Of a stretch of 64,000 nucleotides of DNA, positions 30,001 to 37,875 are shown one piece after another. The notes below the pieces were generated by a model, which had not been told where the DNA came from, did no database searches, and was given only the letters and a program-made list of their open reading frames with translations. Both the position numbers and the translations under genes were made by a program. The stretch comes from Trinickia dabaoshanensis. GTDB taxonomy: Bacteria > Pseudomonadota > Gammaproteobacteria > Burkholderiales > Burkholderiaceae. How positions within the stretch are numbered: position 1 is the stretch's first letter; every line of letters starts with the position of its first letter. The stretch is taken from contig NZ_PNYA01000039.1 of assembly GCF_002879885.1 (NCBI RefSeq), forward strand, positions 1 to 64,000. The letters are read 5' to 3'.

Positions 30001-31086
30001 ACCGAGAATCTCGTGGATTTGCAACGCGTCGAATTCCACGGCGGCGAGGGGACGATCCGCGCCACCGGGCGAATCCGGCTCGATAGCGCCGAGCCCGATC
30101 TGACGGCGAGCATCGTGGCCGACAAGCTCGAACTGTTCGCGGCGCCCGATCGCCAGCTCTCGCTGTCCGGTAGCGCGACGGTCGCGAACGGCGGCGCGGC
30201 CGGCGGACTCGACATCAACGGCAAATTCACCGTCGATCATGCGCTGTTCGATTTGCCGGAGCAGAGCGCGCCGCGCCTGTCGGACGACGTCGTGATCGTG
30301 CGGGACCACGGTTTCGTCCGGGGCTCGCCGCAGCCGGCCGAGCCGACCAACAAGCCCGTCGGCCGTTTCGCTCCGCGTGCGAGCGTGGACATCGATTTGG
30401 GGCGCGACTTCCGTTTCCGCGGCCAAGGCGCCGATCTCGGGTTGCGCGGCACGGTGACTGTGCTCTCCGCGCCGAATCAACCGCTGCGCGCGATCGGCAA
30501 CGTGCGGGTGACCGAAGGCTCGACCTATACCTCCTTCGGCCGCAAGCTTGCGATCGAAAACGGCTATTTCACGTTCAACGGTCCGGTAGCGAATCCCGGC
30601 GTCAACATTCTCGCGATGCGCCGCAATCAGGAGGTGGAAGCCGGTGTGCAAGTGACGGGCACGGTGCGTACACACATCGTGAAGCTGGTCTCCGAACCGA
30701 ACGTCGCCGACAACGAAAAGCTCTCGTGGCTGTTGTTCGGCCATGGCACGGACCAGGGCAACAACCTCAGTCAGCAAAGCTCGATGACGACCGCGCTCGC
30801 GTTGCTCGGCAGCGCGACGGGCAAACGCGTGGCGCAAACGTTCGGGCTCGACGAGTTCTCGGTCGGGCGCAGCGACGTCGGGCTAACGGATTCGCAAGTC
30901 GTCATGCTTTCGAAGGCGATCAACGATCGGCTCGTGCTCGGCTACGAGCAGGGGCTTCAATCGGCCAGCAATGCGTTCAAGGCGACGGTGAACCTCTCGC
31001 GCTTCTGGTCGGTGCTCGTTTATACCGGCACCTTCCAAGGCGTGGATGTCAACTACACCCGCCGCTTCGACCGATGGCGGCGGTAA
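27031..31086 (+). CDS. tamB: Translocation and assembly module protein TamB
   Basis: A 1351-residue AsmA-like protein spanning from the inner membrane to TamA. A Pro/Ala/Gly-rich cytoplasmic start (residues 1-45) is followed by a single membrane anchor (LIWTALAFLLLVAGIAAAL, near residues 48-70), a very long beta-taco region and the C-terminal DUF490 domain, with GNVRVTEGSTYTSFGRKLAI near residue 1150 and a final NLSRFWSVLVYTGTFQGV barrel-like ending. It may also help phospholipid transport, as known for AsmA-like proteins. Co-transcribed with tamA. Confidence 0.93.
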   Translation: MTHESPPTTDEPADGVAAAGAGGAGAPAGPGPREPDAPPPARRVLRALIWTALAFLLLVAGIAAALYGAIATEPGTRLVWRAAVAATGSRLAGTFEGGTLARGVRLANVRWHEQAGAAGAPPTDIRIDRLAGRWALTRAPWRFTVDELRAGTIDARLGPSKSTAPLRLPAQLRLPIELDLRALAVDKLLVRNGAATTEIDRLRAHGRSDGLHHTLSIDGLDTAYGALAAQLSLGGARPFPLAGTLSASGAPGGTPVELQARLSGTLEALAADVTASGMKLAGRAHVEAMPFAAVPLKRATIAFDHVDPRVLSAGAPQADLSLKATLAPVPGAGPLVVAGPIAIVNAKPGLLDEQRLPLVQASADVHLDAREQRLDHLAVQLVRGATLTGSGTFAGGRGQLNLSVRALDLATITPYARSTSLSGPIAVTLDGPAQSLSLDLADAGARLRARAHVAFERGRIALHEVRIDAGDGRLELKGALAHDASSSYDLGAVLTNFDPRRVLAAELPAVHSAGAASAKAARAPSKLPEARVTGRLSAVGTLAQPLSTKLRFELGDSVYDGFPLTGQGTVQLVGARLLPSDATLSIAGNDVALHGSFGGPGDRLRFHVDAQRLDRLGFGVAGTVLADGDLTGSLAHPDVTLRYDARGVSIGANRIGTATGSARVRDGATGALEFTTDARDVHAGPVDLTTLAAHVTGTRGKHAFDAQAKGSVRGRPIDMALAGTGALTDTRTGPRWDGVLARLTNRGLPGLELQAPVAVSAASEHVTLGPTRLTVEGATLDIKSLAYDHGAIRSAGSASNLSIARLIAVRQMLTGQPSRVSSDLVLAADWDFTLGRTASGYARIERRSGDATLSTGYGTASFGVTALAARVELNGARAVASVHAAANRVGTLDANVGVGLTPDPARGGLLGLADDAPLTGKLALDVPALKATGGLFGPSYVLDGHLALNLVAGGTKAKPAISGALVGDDLSATLVDQGIQLKDGIVRVALTENLVDLQRVEFHGGEGTIRATGRIRLDSAEPDLTASIVADKLELFAAPDRQLSLSGSATVANGGAAGGLDINGKFTVDHALFDLPEQSAPRLSDDVVIVRDHGFVRGSPQPAEPTNKPVGRFAPRASVDIDLGRDFRFRGQGADLGLRGTVTVLSAPNQPLRAIGNVRVTEGSTYTSFGRKLAIENGYFTFNGPVANPGVNILAMRRNQEVEAGVQVTGTVRTHIVKLVSEPNVADNEKLSWLLFGHGTDQGNNLSQQSSMTTALALLGSATGKRVAQTFGLDEFSVGRSDVGLTDSQVVMLSKAINDRLVLGYEQGLQSASNAFKATVNLSRFWSVLVYTGTFQGVDVNYTRRFDRWRR

Positions 31087-31178
31087 GGGCCGTTTGGAAC
31101 AATTGCGAAAAATGCCCATGCGCGAGGGATGCGTAACGTGGTCTGATTTGCGCTCGATTCACTCGAAGGAGTTGTGCA

Positions 31179-31763
31179 ATGACGACCGTATCCATGTGGC
31201 GCTGGCCGGTATCGGAGGTGAAGCTCGGCAAGGGCGGTTCGCTGGTGGAGGATCGGGGCGTACTGCGAAAGGCGATCAAGAACAGCCGGGGCTGGTTTCA
31301 GCTCTCCGAGACCGGCGAGGGCCGCAAGCCGCTCGTCGTCATCGGTAGCCGTTCGCAAGTGCTCGCTTTTTTCCGGACTCACGCCGCGAGCGGCATCGAG
31401 AACACGGTGGCCGAACTACCGCATATCTACATGGGGATCTCACGTTACGCGCCGGCGGAGCGGTATCGCAAGGTCACGCCCTACAACGACACGGCACTGA
31501 CCGTTGCGAGTACGGCGACGTGGACGGCTGCCGGGCCGTCCATGCAAAACGCGGGCAATTTCGCGTCGGTTATCGGGACATTGCAGGAGTACGTACGCAA
31601 GGTATTGCGGCCGGGGATCAAGGAGTCGTCCTCGGAGTCGGAGGCGATTTGCGTGAGGTTCAGTTGCTTGCCCGGGCCCGGTATGCGCCCGGTGGGCCGC
31701 CGCACGCTGGCGTTCGGCGCCTACGGGGACGGCGCGGGAGTGGAAGCGCTCTTCGCCCAATGA
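31179..31763 (+). CDS. Unrecognised 194-residue protein
   Basis: I do not recognise this protein. It begins MTTVSMWRWPVSEVKLGKGG and is preceded by a strong GAAGGAG site eight bases before the ATG. No signal peptide, membrane segment or known motif is visible. The N-terminal 60 residues alternate short strands and turns (GWFQLSETGEGRKPLVVIGS), the middle has many Thr, Ser and Ala residues, and the last 30 are rich in glycine. It sits between tamB and the convergent metG, genes that are otherwise often adjacent in Burkholderiaceae, so it looks like a lineage-specific insertion. A small secreted or phage-derived protein is possible, but nothing shown here proves it. Confidence 0.6.
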   Translation: MTTVSMWRWPVSEVKLGKGGSLVEDRGVLRKAIKNSRGWFQLSETGEGRKPLVVIGSRSQVLAFFRTHAASGIENTVAELPHIYMGISRYAPAERYRKVTPYNDTALTVASTATWTAAGPSMQNAGNFASVIGTLQEYVRKVLRPGIKESSSESEAICVRFSCLPGPGMRPVGRRTLAFGAYGDGAGVEALFAQ

Positions 31764-31775
31764 TGCGGGCAAACT

Positions 31776-31800
31776 GGCGAGCGCGCCAAGCGCGCCCGCC
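31776..31800. terminator. GC-rich hairpin between convergent genes
   Basis: GGCGAGCGCGC (31776-31786) pairs with GCGCGCCCGCC (31790-31800), with one mismatch and a three-base loop. It lies in the 49-base gap between the 194-residue gene and metG, whose 3' ends face each other. No T tract follows on either strand, so an intrinsic terminator is only probable; it could also be an mRNA end-protecting hairpin. Confidence 0.4.
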
Positions 31801-31812
31801 GGCCCGCGTCGC

Positions 31813-33957
31813 TTAGCGTACGCGCATGCCGGGCTTCGCGCCGCTATGCGGCTCGAGGATGTAGAGGCCCGGCTCGGCCTTCTCGTTCGCGCTCGACGCC
31901 GCGAGCACCATCCCCTCGGACATGCCGAACTTCATTTTGCGCGGTGCGAGATTGGCGACCATCACGGTCAGCTTGCCCACGAGATCCTCGGGGCGATAGG
32001 CCGACTTGATGCCCGAGAAGACGTTGCGCGTTTTTTCCTCGCCCACCTCGAGCGTCAGTTGCAAGAGCTTGTCCGAGCCTTCGACGGCCTTGCAATCGAC
32101 GATCAGCGCGACGCGCAAATCGATCTTGGCGAAATCGTCGATCGAGATCGTTTCGCTTTGCGCTTCGGCCGCGGGGGCGGCCGCCTTCTGCTTCGTCTTG
32201 CTCGCGGCGTCGGCGGCGGCAGCGGCGGCACCCGTTTCGGCCGCTTGCAACGAGCCGCGATTGGCGGCGACGAGCGCTTCGATCTGCTTGGCGTCGATGC
32301 GGGTCATCAAATGCTGATACGCGTTGATCGGCTGGGCCGACGAGAGCGGCGTACCGGCATCGGCCCAGGTAAGCGGGGCGACGCCGAGGAACGCTTCCAC
32401 CTTGGCGGCGAGCGCCGGCAACACGGGCTTGAGCGCGATCGAGAGCAAGCGGAACGCTTCGAGGCTCACGCTGACCGTTTCGTGCAGCAAAGCGGCATTG
32501 GCCGGATCCTTCGCTTGATCCCACGGCTTGGCCGCATCGACATAGGCGTTCACGGCGTCGGCCGACTCCATCGTCTGCCGGACGGCTCGGCTGTATTCGC
32601 GCGCTTCGAAGTGCGCCGCGATTTGCGGGATCGCCGCGCGCAGCGTCGCGAGCAGCGGATGGTGCATCGCGCTGTCTTGCACGCGGCCGTCGAAGCGCTT
32701 GATCAAAAAGCCCGCCGCGCGGCTCGCGATATTCACGTACTTGCCCACCACGTCGCTGTTTACGCGGGCGAGGAAGTCGTCGAGATTCAGATCGAGATCT
32801 TCCATCGTCGCGTTCAGCTTCGCGGCGAAGTAGTAGCGCAGCCACTCGGGATTCAGGCCGGTTTCGATATAGCTGTTCGCCGTGATGAACGTGCCGCGCG
32901 ATTTCGACATCTTCGCGCCGTCCACGGTCAGGAAGCCGTGTGCGAACACGTTCGTCGGCGTACGGTAGCCGGCGAATTCGAGCATGGCCGGCCAGAACAG
33001 CGTATGGAAATACAGAATGTCCTTACCGATGAAATGGTATTGCTCCGTACCGGTGCCGGGCTTGATCCATTCTTCGAAATCGAGGCCGCGCTTGGCCGCG
33101 AGATTCTTGAAACTCGCGTAGTACCCCACCGGCGCGTCGAGCCAGACGTAGAAGTACTTGCCGGGCGCGCCGGGAATCTCGAAGCCGAAGTAGGGGGCGT
33201 CGCGCGAGATGTCCCAATCGCCGAGCTTCGCTTCGCCGGCTTCGCCGAGCCATTCGCGCATCTTGTTCGTGGCCTCGGGCTGTGCCAGTTTGCTCACCCA
33301 TTCGCGCAGGAAGTTCTCGCAGCGCGTATCGGACAGCCGGAAGAAGTAGTGCGTGGACTTGCGGCGCACGGGCGTCGCGCCCGAAATCGCCGAATACGGG
33401 TTGACGAGATCGGTCGGCTGGTAGGTCGAGCCGCATACCTCGCAGCTATCGCCGTATTGGTCCTTCGCGCCGCACTTCGGGCATTCGCCCTTGATGAAGC
33501 GGTCCGGCAGGAACATTTCCTTGACGGGGTCGTACGCCTGCTCGATCTCGCGCGCGTCGATGAAGCCCGCTTGCTCAAGCTTGCCGTAGATCGTCTCGCA
33601 CAGCGTCTTGTTTTCTTCCGAATCGGTCGTGTAGTAGTTGTCGAACGAAATCAGGAAGTTGCCGAGGTCGCGCGTGTGCTCGCGCCAGACGCGCTCGATC
33701 AGTTGCTTGGGCGTAATGCCTTCCTTCTCGGCGCTCAGCATGATCGGCGTGCCGTGCGTATCGTCGGCGCCGACGTAGTAGACCTCATGCCCGTGCATTC
33801 GCATTGCGCGCACCCAGACGTCCGTCTGGATGAACTCGACCAGGTGGCCGAGGTGGATCTGTCCGTTCGCGTAGGGCAAAGCGGACGTCACGAGAATGCG
33901 GCGGCGGGCGGCGCCCGTGCCGGCTTGCGCGGCTAAATGAGGGGCGGATACGGTCAT
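31813..33957 (-). CDS. metG: Methionyl-tRNA synthetase
   Basis: A 714-residue class I aminoacyl-tRNA synthetase. The HIGH-type motif is [11 protein letters not shown] (near residue 33), zinc-binding pairs lie in [18 protein letters not shown] (near residue 160), and KMSKS is in [10 protein letters not shown] near residue 350. A linker rich in Ala and Lys ([16 protein letters not shown], near residue 590) precedes the C-terminal tRNA-binding domain, which begins [17 protein letters not shown]. The long form with the appended OB-fold domain is usual for betaproteobacteria. It is divergent from apbC, with the OmpA gene between them. Confidence 0.96.
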   Translation of the reverse strand: MTVSAPHLAAQAGTGAARRRILVTSALPYANGQIHLGHLVEFIQTDVWVRAMRMHGHEVYYVGADDTHGTPIMLSAEKEGITPKQLIERVWREHTRDLGNFLISFDNYYTTDSEENKTLCETIYGKLEQAGFIDAREIEQAYDPVKEMFLPDRFIKGECPKCGAKDQYGDSCEVCGSTYQPTDLVNPYSAISGATPVRRKSTHYFFRLSDTRCENFLREWVSKLAQPEATNKMREWLGEAGEAKLGDWDISRDAPYFGFEIPGAPGKYFYVWLDAPVGYYASFKNLAAKRGLDFEEWIKPGTGTEQYHFIGKDILYFHTLFWPAMLEFAGYRTPTNVFAHGFLTVDGAKMSKSRGTFITANSYIETGLNPEWLRYYFAAKLNATMEDLDLNLDDFLARVNSDVVGKYVNIASRAAGFLIKRFDGRVQDSAMHHPLLATLRAAIPQIAAHFEAREYSRAVRQTMESADAVNAYVDAAKPWDQAKDPANAALLHETVSVSLEAFRLLSIALKPVLPALAAKVEAFLGVAPLTWADAGTPLSSAQPINAYQHLMTRIDAKQIEALVAANRGSLQAAETGAAAAAADAASKTKQKAAAPAAEAQSETISIDDFAKIDLRVALIVDCKAVEGSDKLLQLTLEVGEEKTRNVFSGIKSAYRPEDLVGKLTVMVANLAPRKMKFGMSEGMVLAASSANEKAEPGLYILEPHSGAKPGMRVR

Positions 33958-34154
33958 GTGCGTATGGGAAGGTGTGCTGCTTGAGGGAAAGCGACGATTT
34001 TACCAGGCACGGATGCCGGCGCTCATCGAGGCGAACCGGCCCTGCGCGTCGGAAACGCCGCGGGAACCCGAGGATGTGCGCCGAATTTCCGCCGGCATGG
34101 GCCGCGACGCGCCACGAGTTAAGAAATTTCCGGCGCCGCCGGGCGGCGGTAGGC

Positions 34155-34181
34155 AAAAAAAACCGGGGCGTTCGGCCCCGG
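34155..34181 (-). terminator. Rho-independent terminator
   Basis: On the minus strand a stem CCGGGGC / GCCCCGG with a five-base loop is followed directly by eight T residues (complement of the A run 34155-34162). It lies 214 bases past the OmpA-like gene and about 200 bases before metG, in the same direction as both. It may end the OmpA transcript or a short separate RNA. Confidence 0.8.
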
Positions 34182-34231
34182 AGCAACAACGACAAGAGGA
34201 GAATGGTGACGCAGCGGCGTTGGCCAGCCAC
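34155..34231 (-). ncRNA. Candidate small RNA ahead of metG
   Basis: The minus strand has TATATT (34238-34243) as a possible -10, then about 77 bases ending at the intrinsic terminator. The RNA would contain a C/U-rich single-stranded stretch, ATTCTCCTCTTGTCG, able to pair with purine-rich ribosome-binding sites, followed by the terminator hairpin, which is the layout of many Hfq-type sRNAs. A convincing -35 is missing. An alternative is a leader attenuator of metG. Confidence 0.3.
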
Positions 34232-34333
34232 GTACCGAATATACAGACAAGCGAATTGCCGGCGAGTTCGAAAAATTTTTTCGGAACGTTTACCGCCGGC
34301 TTCTAGGCCGCTTCCGTCACGGTTTTCGCTTCA

Positions 34334-34363
34334 CCCGGGCGTGCGTTGCCGCACCGGCCCGGG
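34334..34363. other. Strong stem-loop downstream of the OmpA-like gene
   Basis: CCCGGGC at 34334-34340 pairs with GCCCGGG at 34357-34363; inside it GTGCG and CGCAC pair around a four-base loop. It begins about 30 bases past the OmpA-like stop on the minus strand. No T run follows, so it more probably protects the mRNA end than terminates transcription. The rest of the 437-base gap between metG and the OmpA-like gene shows no coding sequence, aside from the terminator and candidate RNA listed separately. Confidence 0.45.
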
Positions 34364-34394
34364 CGGGCAGTCCCTTCTTTCGTTCGGCCGCTGC

Positions 34395-35042
34395 TCAGCC
34401 CGGCTGCGCCATGGCGCGCAGGTAGATCTCGACCCGGCGGTTTTGCTCCCGGCCGGCCGCTGTGTTGTTGTCCCCGATCGGATTGCTCGAGCCGAAACCC
34501 TGCGCCTCCAAACGGTTCGGCTGCACGCCGTGCTGCGTCAGATACGTCGCCACGCTTTGGGCCCGGTTGACCGACAGCGTCTGGTTATGCCCGGCGCTGC
34601 CCGTGCTGTCCGTGTACCCGCGGATTTGCGCGACCACCTGCGGGTTTTGATTCATCTGCGTGGCCAGCTCGTTCAGCGTCGCGTACAACTGCGGGTTGAT
34701 CTGGTAGCTGTCGGTGGCGAACGTCACGTTGCTCGGAATGTTCAGCTTGAGCGAGCCGTCCGGCTGCTCGGTGATTTGGGTGCCGGTACCCTTGGAGGCG
34801 CCCGAGAGCTTGTTGTGAATGGTCTGCCAGTTGTAGCCCGTTACGCCCCCGGCCAAGGCGCCGACGCCGGCGCCGATCGCGGCACCCTTGCCGCCGCCGG
34901 CCAGCGCGCCGATCCCGGCGCCGAGCGCGGCCCCGATCCCGGTACCGGTGGCCGTATTGGTTTGCTGCTGCGTGGCGCAGCCGGCGAGTATCGAGCCGGC
35001 AATGGCCAAAACGGTGAGACGGGTGACGATTTTTGCGTTCAT
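34395..35042 (-). CDS. OmpA-family outer membrane lipoprotein with glycine zipper
   Basis: A 215-residue lipoprotein. Residues 1-22 are the signal peptide, with lipobox ILAGC. Next is a glycine-zipper region (GAALGAGIGALAGGGKGAAI, residues 36-68), then the OmpA-like peptidoglycan-binding domain (about 95-212) with NVTFATDSYQINPQ, IRGYTDSTGSAGHNQTLSVN and NRRVEIYLRA. The closest type is YiaD/Pal-like. It should sit in the outer membrane and grip peptidoglycan. It is transcribed away from apbC and is followed by hairpins at 34334 and 34155. Confidence 0.88.
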   Translation of the reverse strand: MNAKIVTRLTVLAIAGSILAGCATQQQTNTATGTGIGAALGAGIGALAGGGKGAAIGAGVGALAGGVTGYNWQTIHNKLSGASKGTGTQITEQPDGSLKLNIPSNVTFATDSYQINPQLYATLNELATQMNQNPQVVAQIRGYTDSTGSAGHNQTLSVNRAQSVATYLTQHGVQPNRLEAQGFGSSNPIGDNNTAAGREQNRRVEIYLRAMAQPG

Positions 35043-35339
35043 GTTGGTGTCCTCTCTCGAAAACGGTCGCGCGCGCGATGCGGCGACGAAACCGGCAAGC
35101 GGGCCCCCACCTTTACCGAGGCGAGGCGCGCGCCCCCGCTAACCACTACAATAGTGCCTACGAGTGCTGATCGGCACTGCGTTTGCTTGCCGCTGGGCGA
35201 AATTGCCCGTTGGCTTGCGCTTTGGCAATGGTGCGCAACACTTTCTTTCACTTTTCCGCGGTTTGGCCACGTGTTCCAAGCGCATCGCGCTTGCGTGCGC
35301 GCGTGGCGCCGCGTGCATCCTCCCCTTGGAGTCGAATCG

Positions 35340-36428
35340 ATGAGCATTGATCGGGCCTTGGTCGACGCCGCACTTGCGGCCGTCACCGATCCGAACACGG
35401 GCAAGCCCGTGACAAGCGGCAAGGGCGTCAAAAGCGTCGCGATCGACGGCGCCGCCGTGAGCGTCGAGATCGTGCTCGGCTATCCCGCGAAGAGCCAATT
35501 CGACACGTTGCGCTCGCTCGTCGAAGCGGCCCTTTCGAAGGTGCCGGGCGTCGAGCGCGCCCAGGTCACGGTGTCGCAGTCGATCGTCGCGCATACGGTA
35601 CAGCCGGGCGTCAAACTCCTGCCGAACGTGAAGAACATCGTGGCGGTGGCCTCGGGCAAGGGCGGCGTCGGCAAGAGTACGACGGCCGTGAACCTGGCGC
35701 TTGCGCTCGCGAGCGAAGGCGCGGCCGTCGGCATCTTGGATGCCGACATCTACGGTCCGTCGCTGCCGATGATGCTCGGTATCGAAGGCCGGCCCGAGTC
35801 GCCCGACGGGCAATCGATGAACCCGATGAAAGGCCATGGCGTGGAGGCCAATTCGATCGGCTTTCTCGTCGATCAAGACAATCCGATGGTCTGGCGCGGC
35901 CCGATGGCCACGTCGGCGCTCGAGCAGTTGCTGCGTCAAACGCGCTGGGGCGAGCTCGATTACCTGATCGTCGATATGCCGCCCGGCACCGGCGACATCC
36001 AGCTCACGCTCGCGCAGCGCGTGCCCCTCACGGGCGCGGTCATCGTCACGACGCCGCAGGACATCGCGCTGATCGACGCCAAGAAGGGGCTCAAGATGTT
36101 CGAGAAGGTCGGCGTGCCGATTCTCGGGTTGGTCGAGAACATGAGCATCCACATCTGCTCGAACTGCGGGCACGCCGAACATATCTTCGGCGAGGGCGGC
36201 GGCGAGCGGATGGCCAAGGAATACGGGGCCGAGTTGCTGGGCAGCCTGCCGCTCGATATCGGCATTCGCGAGCAGGCGGACGGCGGTCATCCGAGCGTCG
36301 TGGCCGATCCGCTGAGCCCCATCGCCGAAAGCTACCGTGCGATTGCCCGCAAGGTCGCGATCCGCATCGCCGAGCGCGCCCGTGACATGAGCGCGAAGTT
36401 CCCGACCATCGTCGTTCAGGACACGTGA
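35340..36428 (+). CDS. apbC: Iron-sulfur cluster carrier ApbC/Mrp
   Basis: A 362-residue P-loop ATPase of the Mrp/NBP35 family that carries Fe-S clusters to target proteins. The N-terminal 85 residues are a MIP18/DUF59-like domain; Walker A is ASGKGGVGKSTTAVNL near residue 106, LDADIYGPSLPMMLG follows, VDMPPGTGDIQLTLAQ is near residue 210 and the metal-binding CxxC is in HICSNCGHAE near residue 280. ATG at 35340 begins MSIDRALVDAALA; the same frame stays open for 1.3 kb upstream without homology. The 297-base gap to the divergent OmpA-like gene holds a possible -10 TACAAT near 35147 and nothing else recognised. Confidence 0.95.
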   Translation: MSIDRALVDAALAAVTDPNTGKPVTSGKGVKSVAIDGAAVSVEIVLGYPAKSQFDTLRSLVEAALSKVPGVERAQVTVSQSIVAHTVQPGVKLLPNVKNIVAVASGKGGVGKSTTAVNLALALASEGAAVGILDADIYGPSLPMMLGIEGRPESPDGQSMNPMKGHGVEANSIGFLVDQDNPMVWRGPMATSALEQLLRQTRWGELDYLIVDMPPGTGDIQLTLAQRVPLTGAVIVTTPQDIALIDAKKGLKMFEKVGVPILGLVENMSIHICSNCGHAEHIFGEGGGERMAKEYGAELLGSLPLDIGIREQADGGHPSVVADPLSPIAESYRAIARKVAIRIAERARDMSAKFPTIVVQDT

Positions 36429-36596
36429 AAGCGCGTTCCCGCCCAACCGGCACGCCGCGTGCGCGGCCGCTCGGCCCGATTGCCGCGGTTCACGGCCTCA
36501 ATCGTGCTTGCGCGGCGCGCGTCGCGGTATCATGTCGCCTTCGCTTGAGTCCGGCTCGGCGGCGCCAGTGGCGCCGGGCGCCGGCATGAGGATCGC

Positions 36597-37139
36597 ATGA
36601 GAGAAACATCCGGCTGGCGGCGCGCCCGCCGTCCGAGCGTGGTGATCGCCTCCCTGGTGCTGGCGAGTACGGCGCTCGGCGGCTGCGCCGCCTTCTTCGG
36701 CCCCCACGAAAAACGCGCGGACGCGCAGGTGTTGCCCACGGTCGGCAATGCGGCGCGGGGCACCGTCACGTTCATCGAACGCGCGGACGGTGTGCAAGTG
36801 ACGTACAACCTGGTCGGTCTGCCGCCCAATAGCGATCACGCGCTGCAAGTGCACGAGCGCGGCGATTGCAATGCGGCCGACGGCTCGAGTGCGGGCGCCG
36901 TGTTCGCGCCGGCCGCCGATCGGCTCAAGACCGGGGTGCGGCGCGCCGGGGATCTCGGCAACATTCATGCGGACGCGACAGGCGTCGCCGCGGGTTTCGT
37001 CGTGGCGACGGAAGTGTCGCTCGACGGGGTGCGCTCCGTTATCGGCCGTTCGGTGCTCGTCGCGCGCGAACCCAGCGATCCGGCATTCCCCGATCGCGGC
37101 GTCGGCACGGCGCTCGCGTGCGGCGCGATCCGGCAGTAA
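36597..37139 (+). CDS. SodC-like lipoprotein lacking most metal ligands
   Basis: A 180-residue lipoprotein with the Cu/Zn superoxide dismutase fold. Signal peptide and lipobox are at residues 10-30 (LGGC, Cys30). Both disulfide cysteines (Cys91 in HERGDC and Cys175 in ALACGAI) and the GDLGN turn with the Asp ligand (Asp119) are kept. Of the usual copper and zinc histidines only the one at His86 survives: the HGFH position reads HALQ, the AGGHFNP histidine is Val102, the zinc-side RHAGD histidine is Arg116 and the last copper histidine is Ala156. The active-site arginine is also gone. Dismutation is therefore improbable; a structural or copper-related role is open. It sits between apbC and dcd. 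Confidence 0.82.
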   Translation: MRETSGWRRARRPSVVIASLVLASTALGGCAAFFGPHEKRADAQVLPTVGNAARGTVTFIERADGVQVTYNLVGLPPNSDHALQVHERGDCNAADGSSAGAVFAPAADRLKTGVRRAGDLGNIHADATGVAAGFVVATEVSLDGVRSVIGRSVLVAREPSDPAFPDRGVGTALACGAIRQ

Positions 37140-37162
37140 CTCCGCTTATTCAGCGTCTTTTT

Positions 37163-37732
37163 ATGACCATAAAATCCGACAAGTGGATTCGGCGCATGGC
37201 CGAACAGCACAACATGATCGAGCCGTTCGCGCCGGGTCAGGTACGCCTGGGCGACGACGGCCGTAAGCTCGTGAGCTACGGCACGTCCAGTTACGGCTAC
37301 GACATCCGTTGCGCCGACGAATTCAAGATTTTCACGAATATCAATTCGACGATCGTCGATCCGAAGAACTTCGACGAAAAGTCGTTCGTCGACTTCAAAG
37401 GCGACGTTTGCATCATTCCGCCGAATTCGTTCGCGCTCGCGCGCACGGTCGAATACTTCCGCATTCCTCGCAACGTGCTGACGGTTTGTTTGGGCAAATC
37501 CACGTATGCGCGCTGCGGGATCATCGTCAACGTGACCCCGTTCGAGCCCGAATGGGAGGGCTACGTGACGCTCGAGTTCTCGAATACGACGCCGCTGCCG
37601 GCCAAGATCTACGCGAACGAAGGCGTGGCGCAGGTCCTGTTCTTCGAGAGCGACGAGGTGTGCGAGGTGTCGTACGCGGATCGCGGCGGGAAATACCAAG
37701 GGCAGCACGGCGTCACGCTGCCCAAGACGTAG
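37163..37732 (+). CDS. dcd: dCTP deaminase
   Basis: A 189-residue dCTP deaminase producing dUTP, the main path to dTMP in most proteobacteria. Typical sequence is [20 protein letters not shown] at the start, [16 protein letters not shown] near residue 43, [19 protein letters not shown] near residue 113 (containing the catalytic region ending in Glu), and the C-terminal [13 protein letters not shown] tail that covers the nucleotide. The ATG at 37163 lies 24 bases after the SodC-like gene. Length is normal. Confidence 0.96.
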   Translation: MTIKSDKWIRRMAEQHNMIEPFAPGQVRLGDDGRKLVSYGTSSYGYDIRCADEFKIFTNINSTIVDPKNFDEKSFVDFKGDVCIIPPNSFALARTVEYFRIPRNVLTVCLGKSTYARCGIIVNVTPFEPEWEGYVTLEFSNTTPLPAKIYANEGVAQVLFFESDEVCEVSYADRGGKYQGQHGVTLPKT

Positions 37733-37875
37733 CGTTCGCCGCCGTCATACAACGGACGCGTAACGCGTAGAGACTCTAGGGTTTGTTTGATTAGCGCCTA
37801 GGCACCGAGAGCGGCCGCTGGCACGTGGGATGCGATGACCCCGTGCCCGCGGTCCTTGTTTTTGGAGATTCGTCC

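Noticed and set aside
31846-33936. 696-codon open frame opposite metG
   Set aside because: An antisense frame kept open by high G+C content; arginine- and histidine-rich composition and no known domain. The same applies to the long frames opposite ppc, btuB and the decarboxylase.
34267-34286. CGAAAAATTTTTTCG palindrome as a terminator
   Set aside because: The stem is almost entirely A-T and no GC-rich base exists, so it is an improbable terminator.
33972-35339. Long in-frame extension upstream of apbC, including an ATG at 34203 behind AAGAGGAGA
   Set aside because: The translation is Arg/Ser/Pro-rich without family similarity, crosses the antisense of the OmpA-like gene, and apbC similarity begins only at 35340. 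The purine-rich site is better read as the complement of the candidate small RNA.
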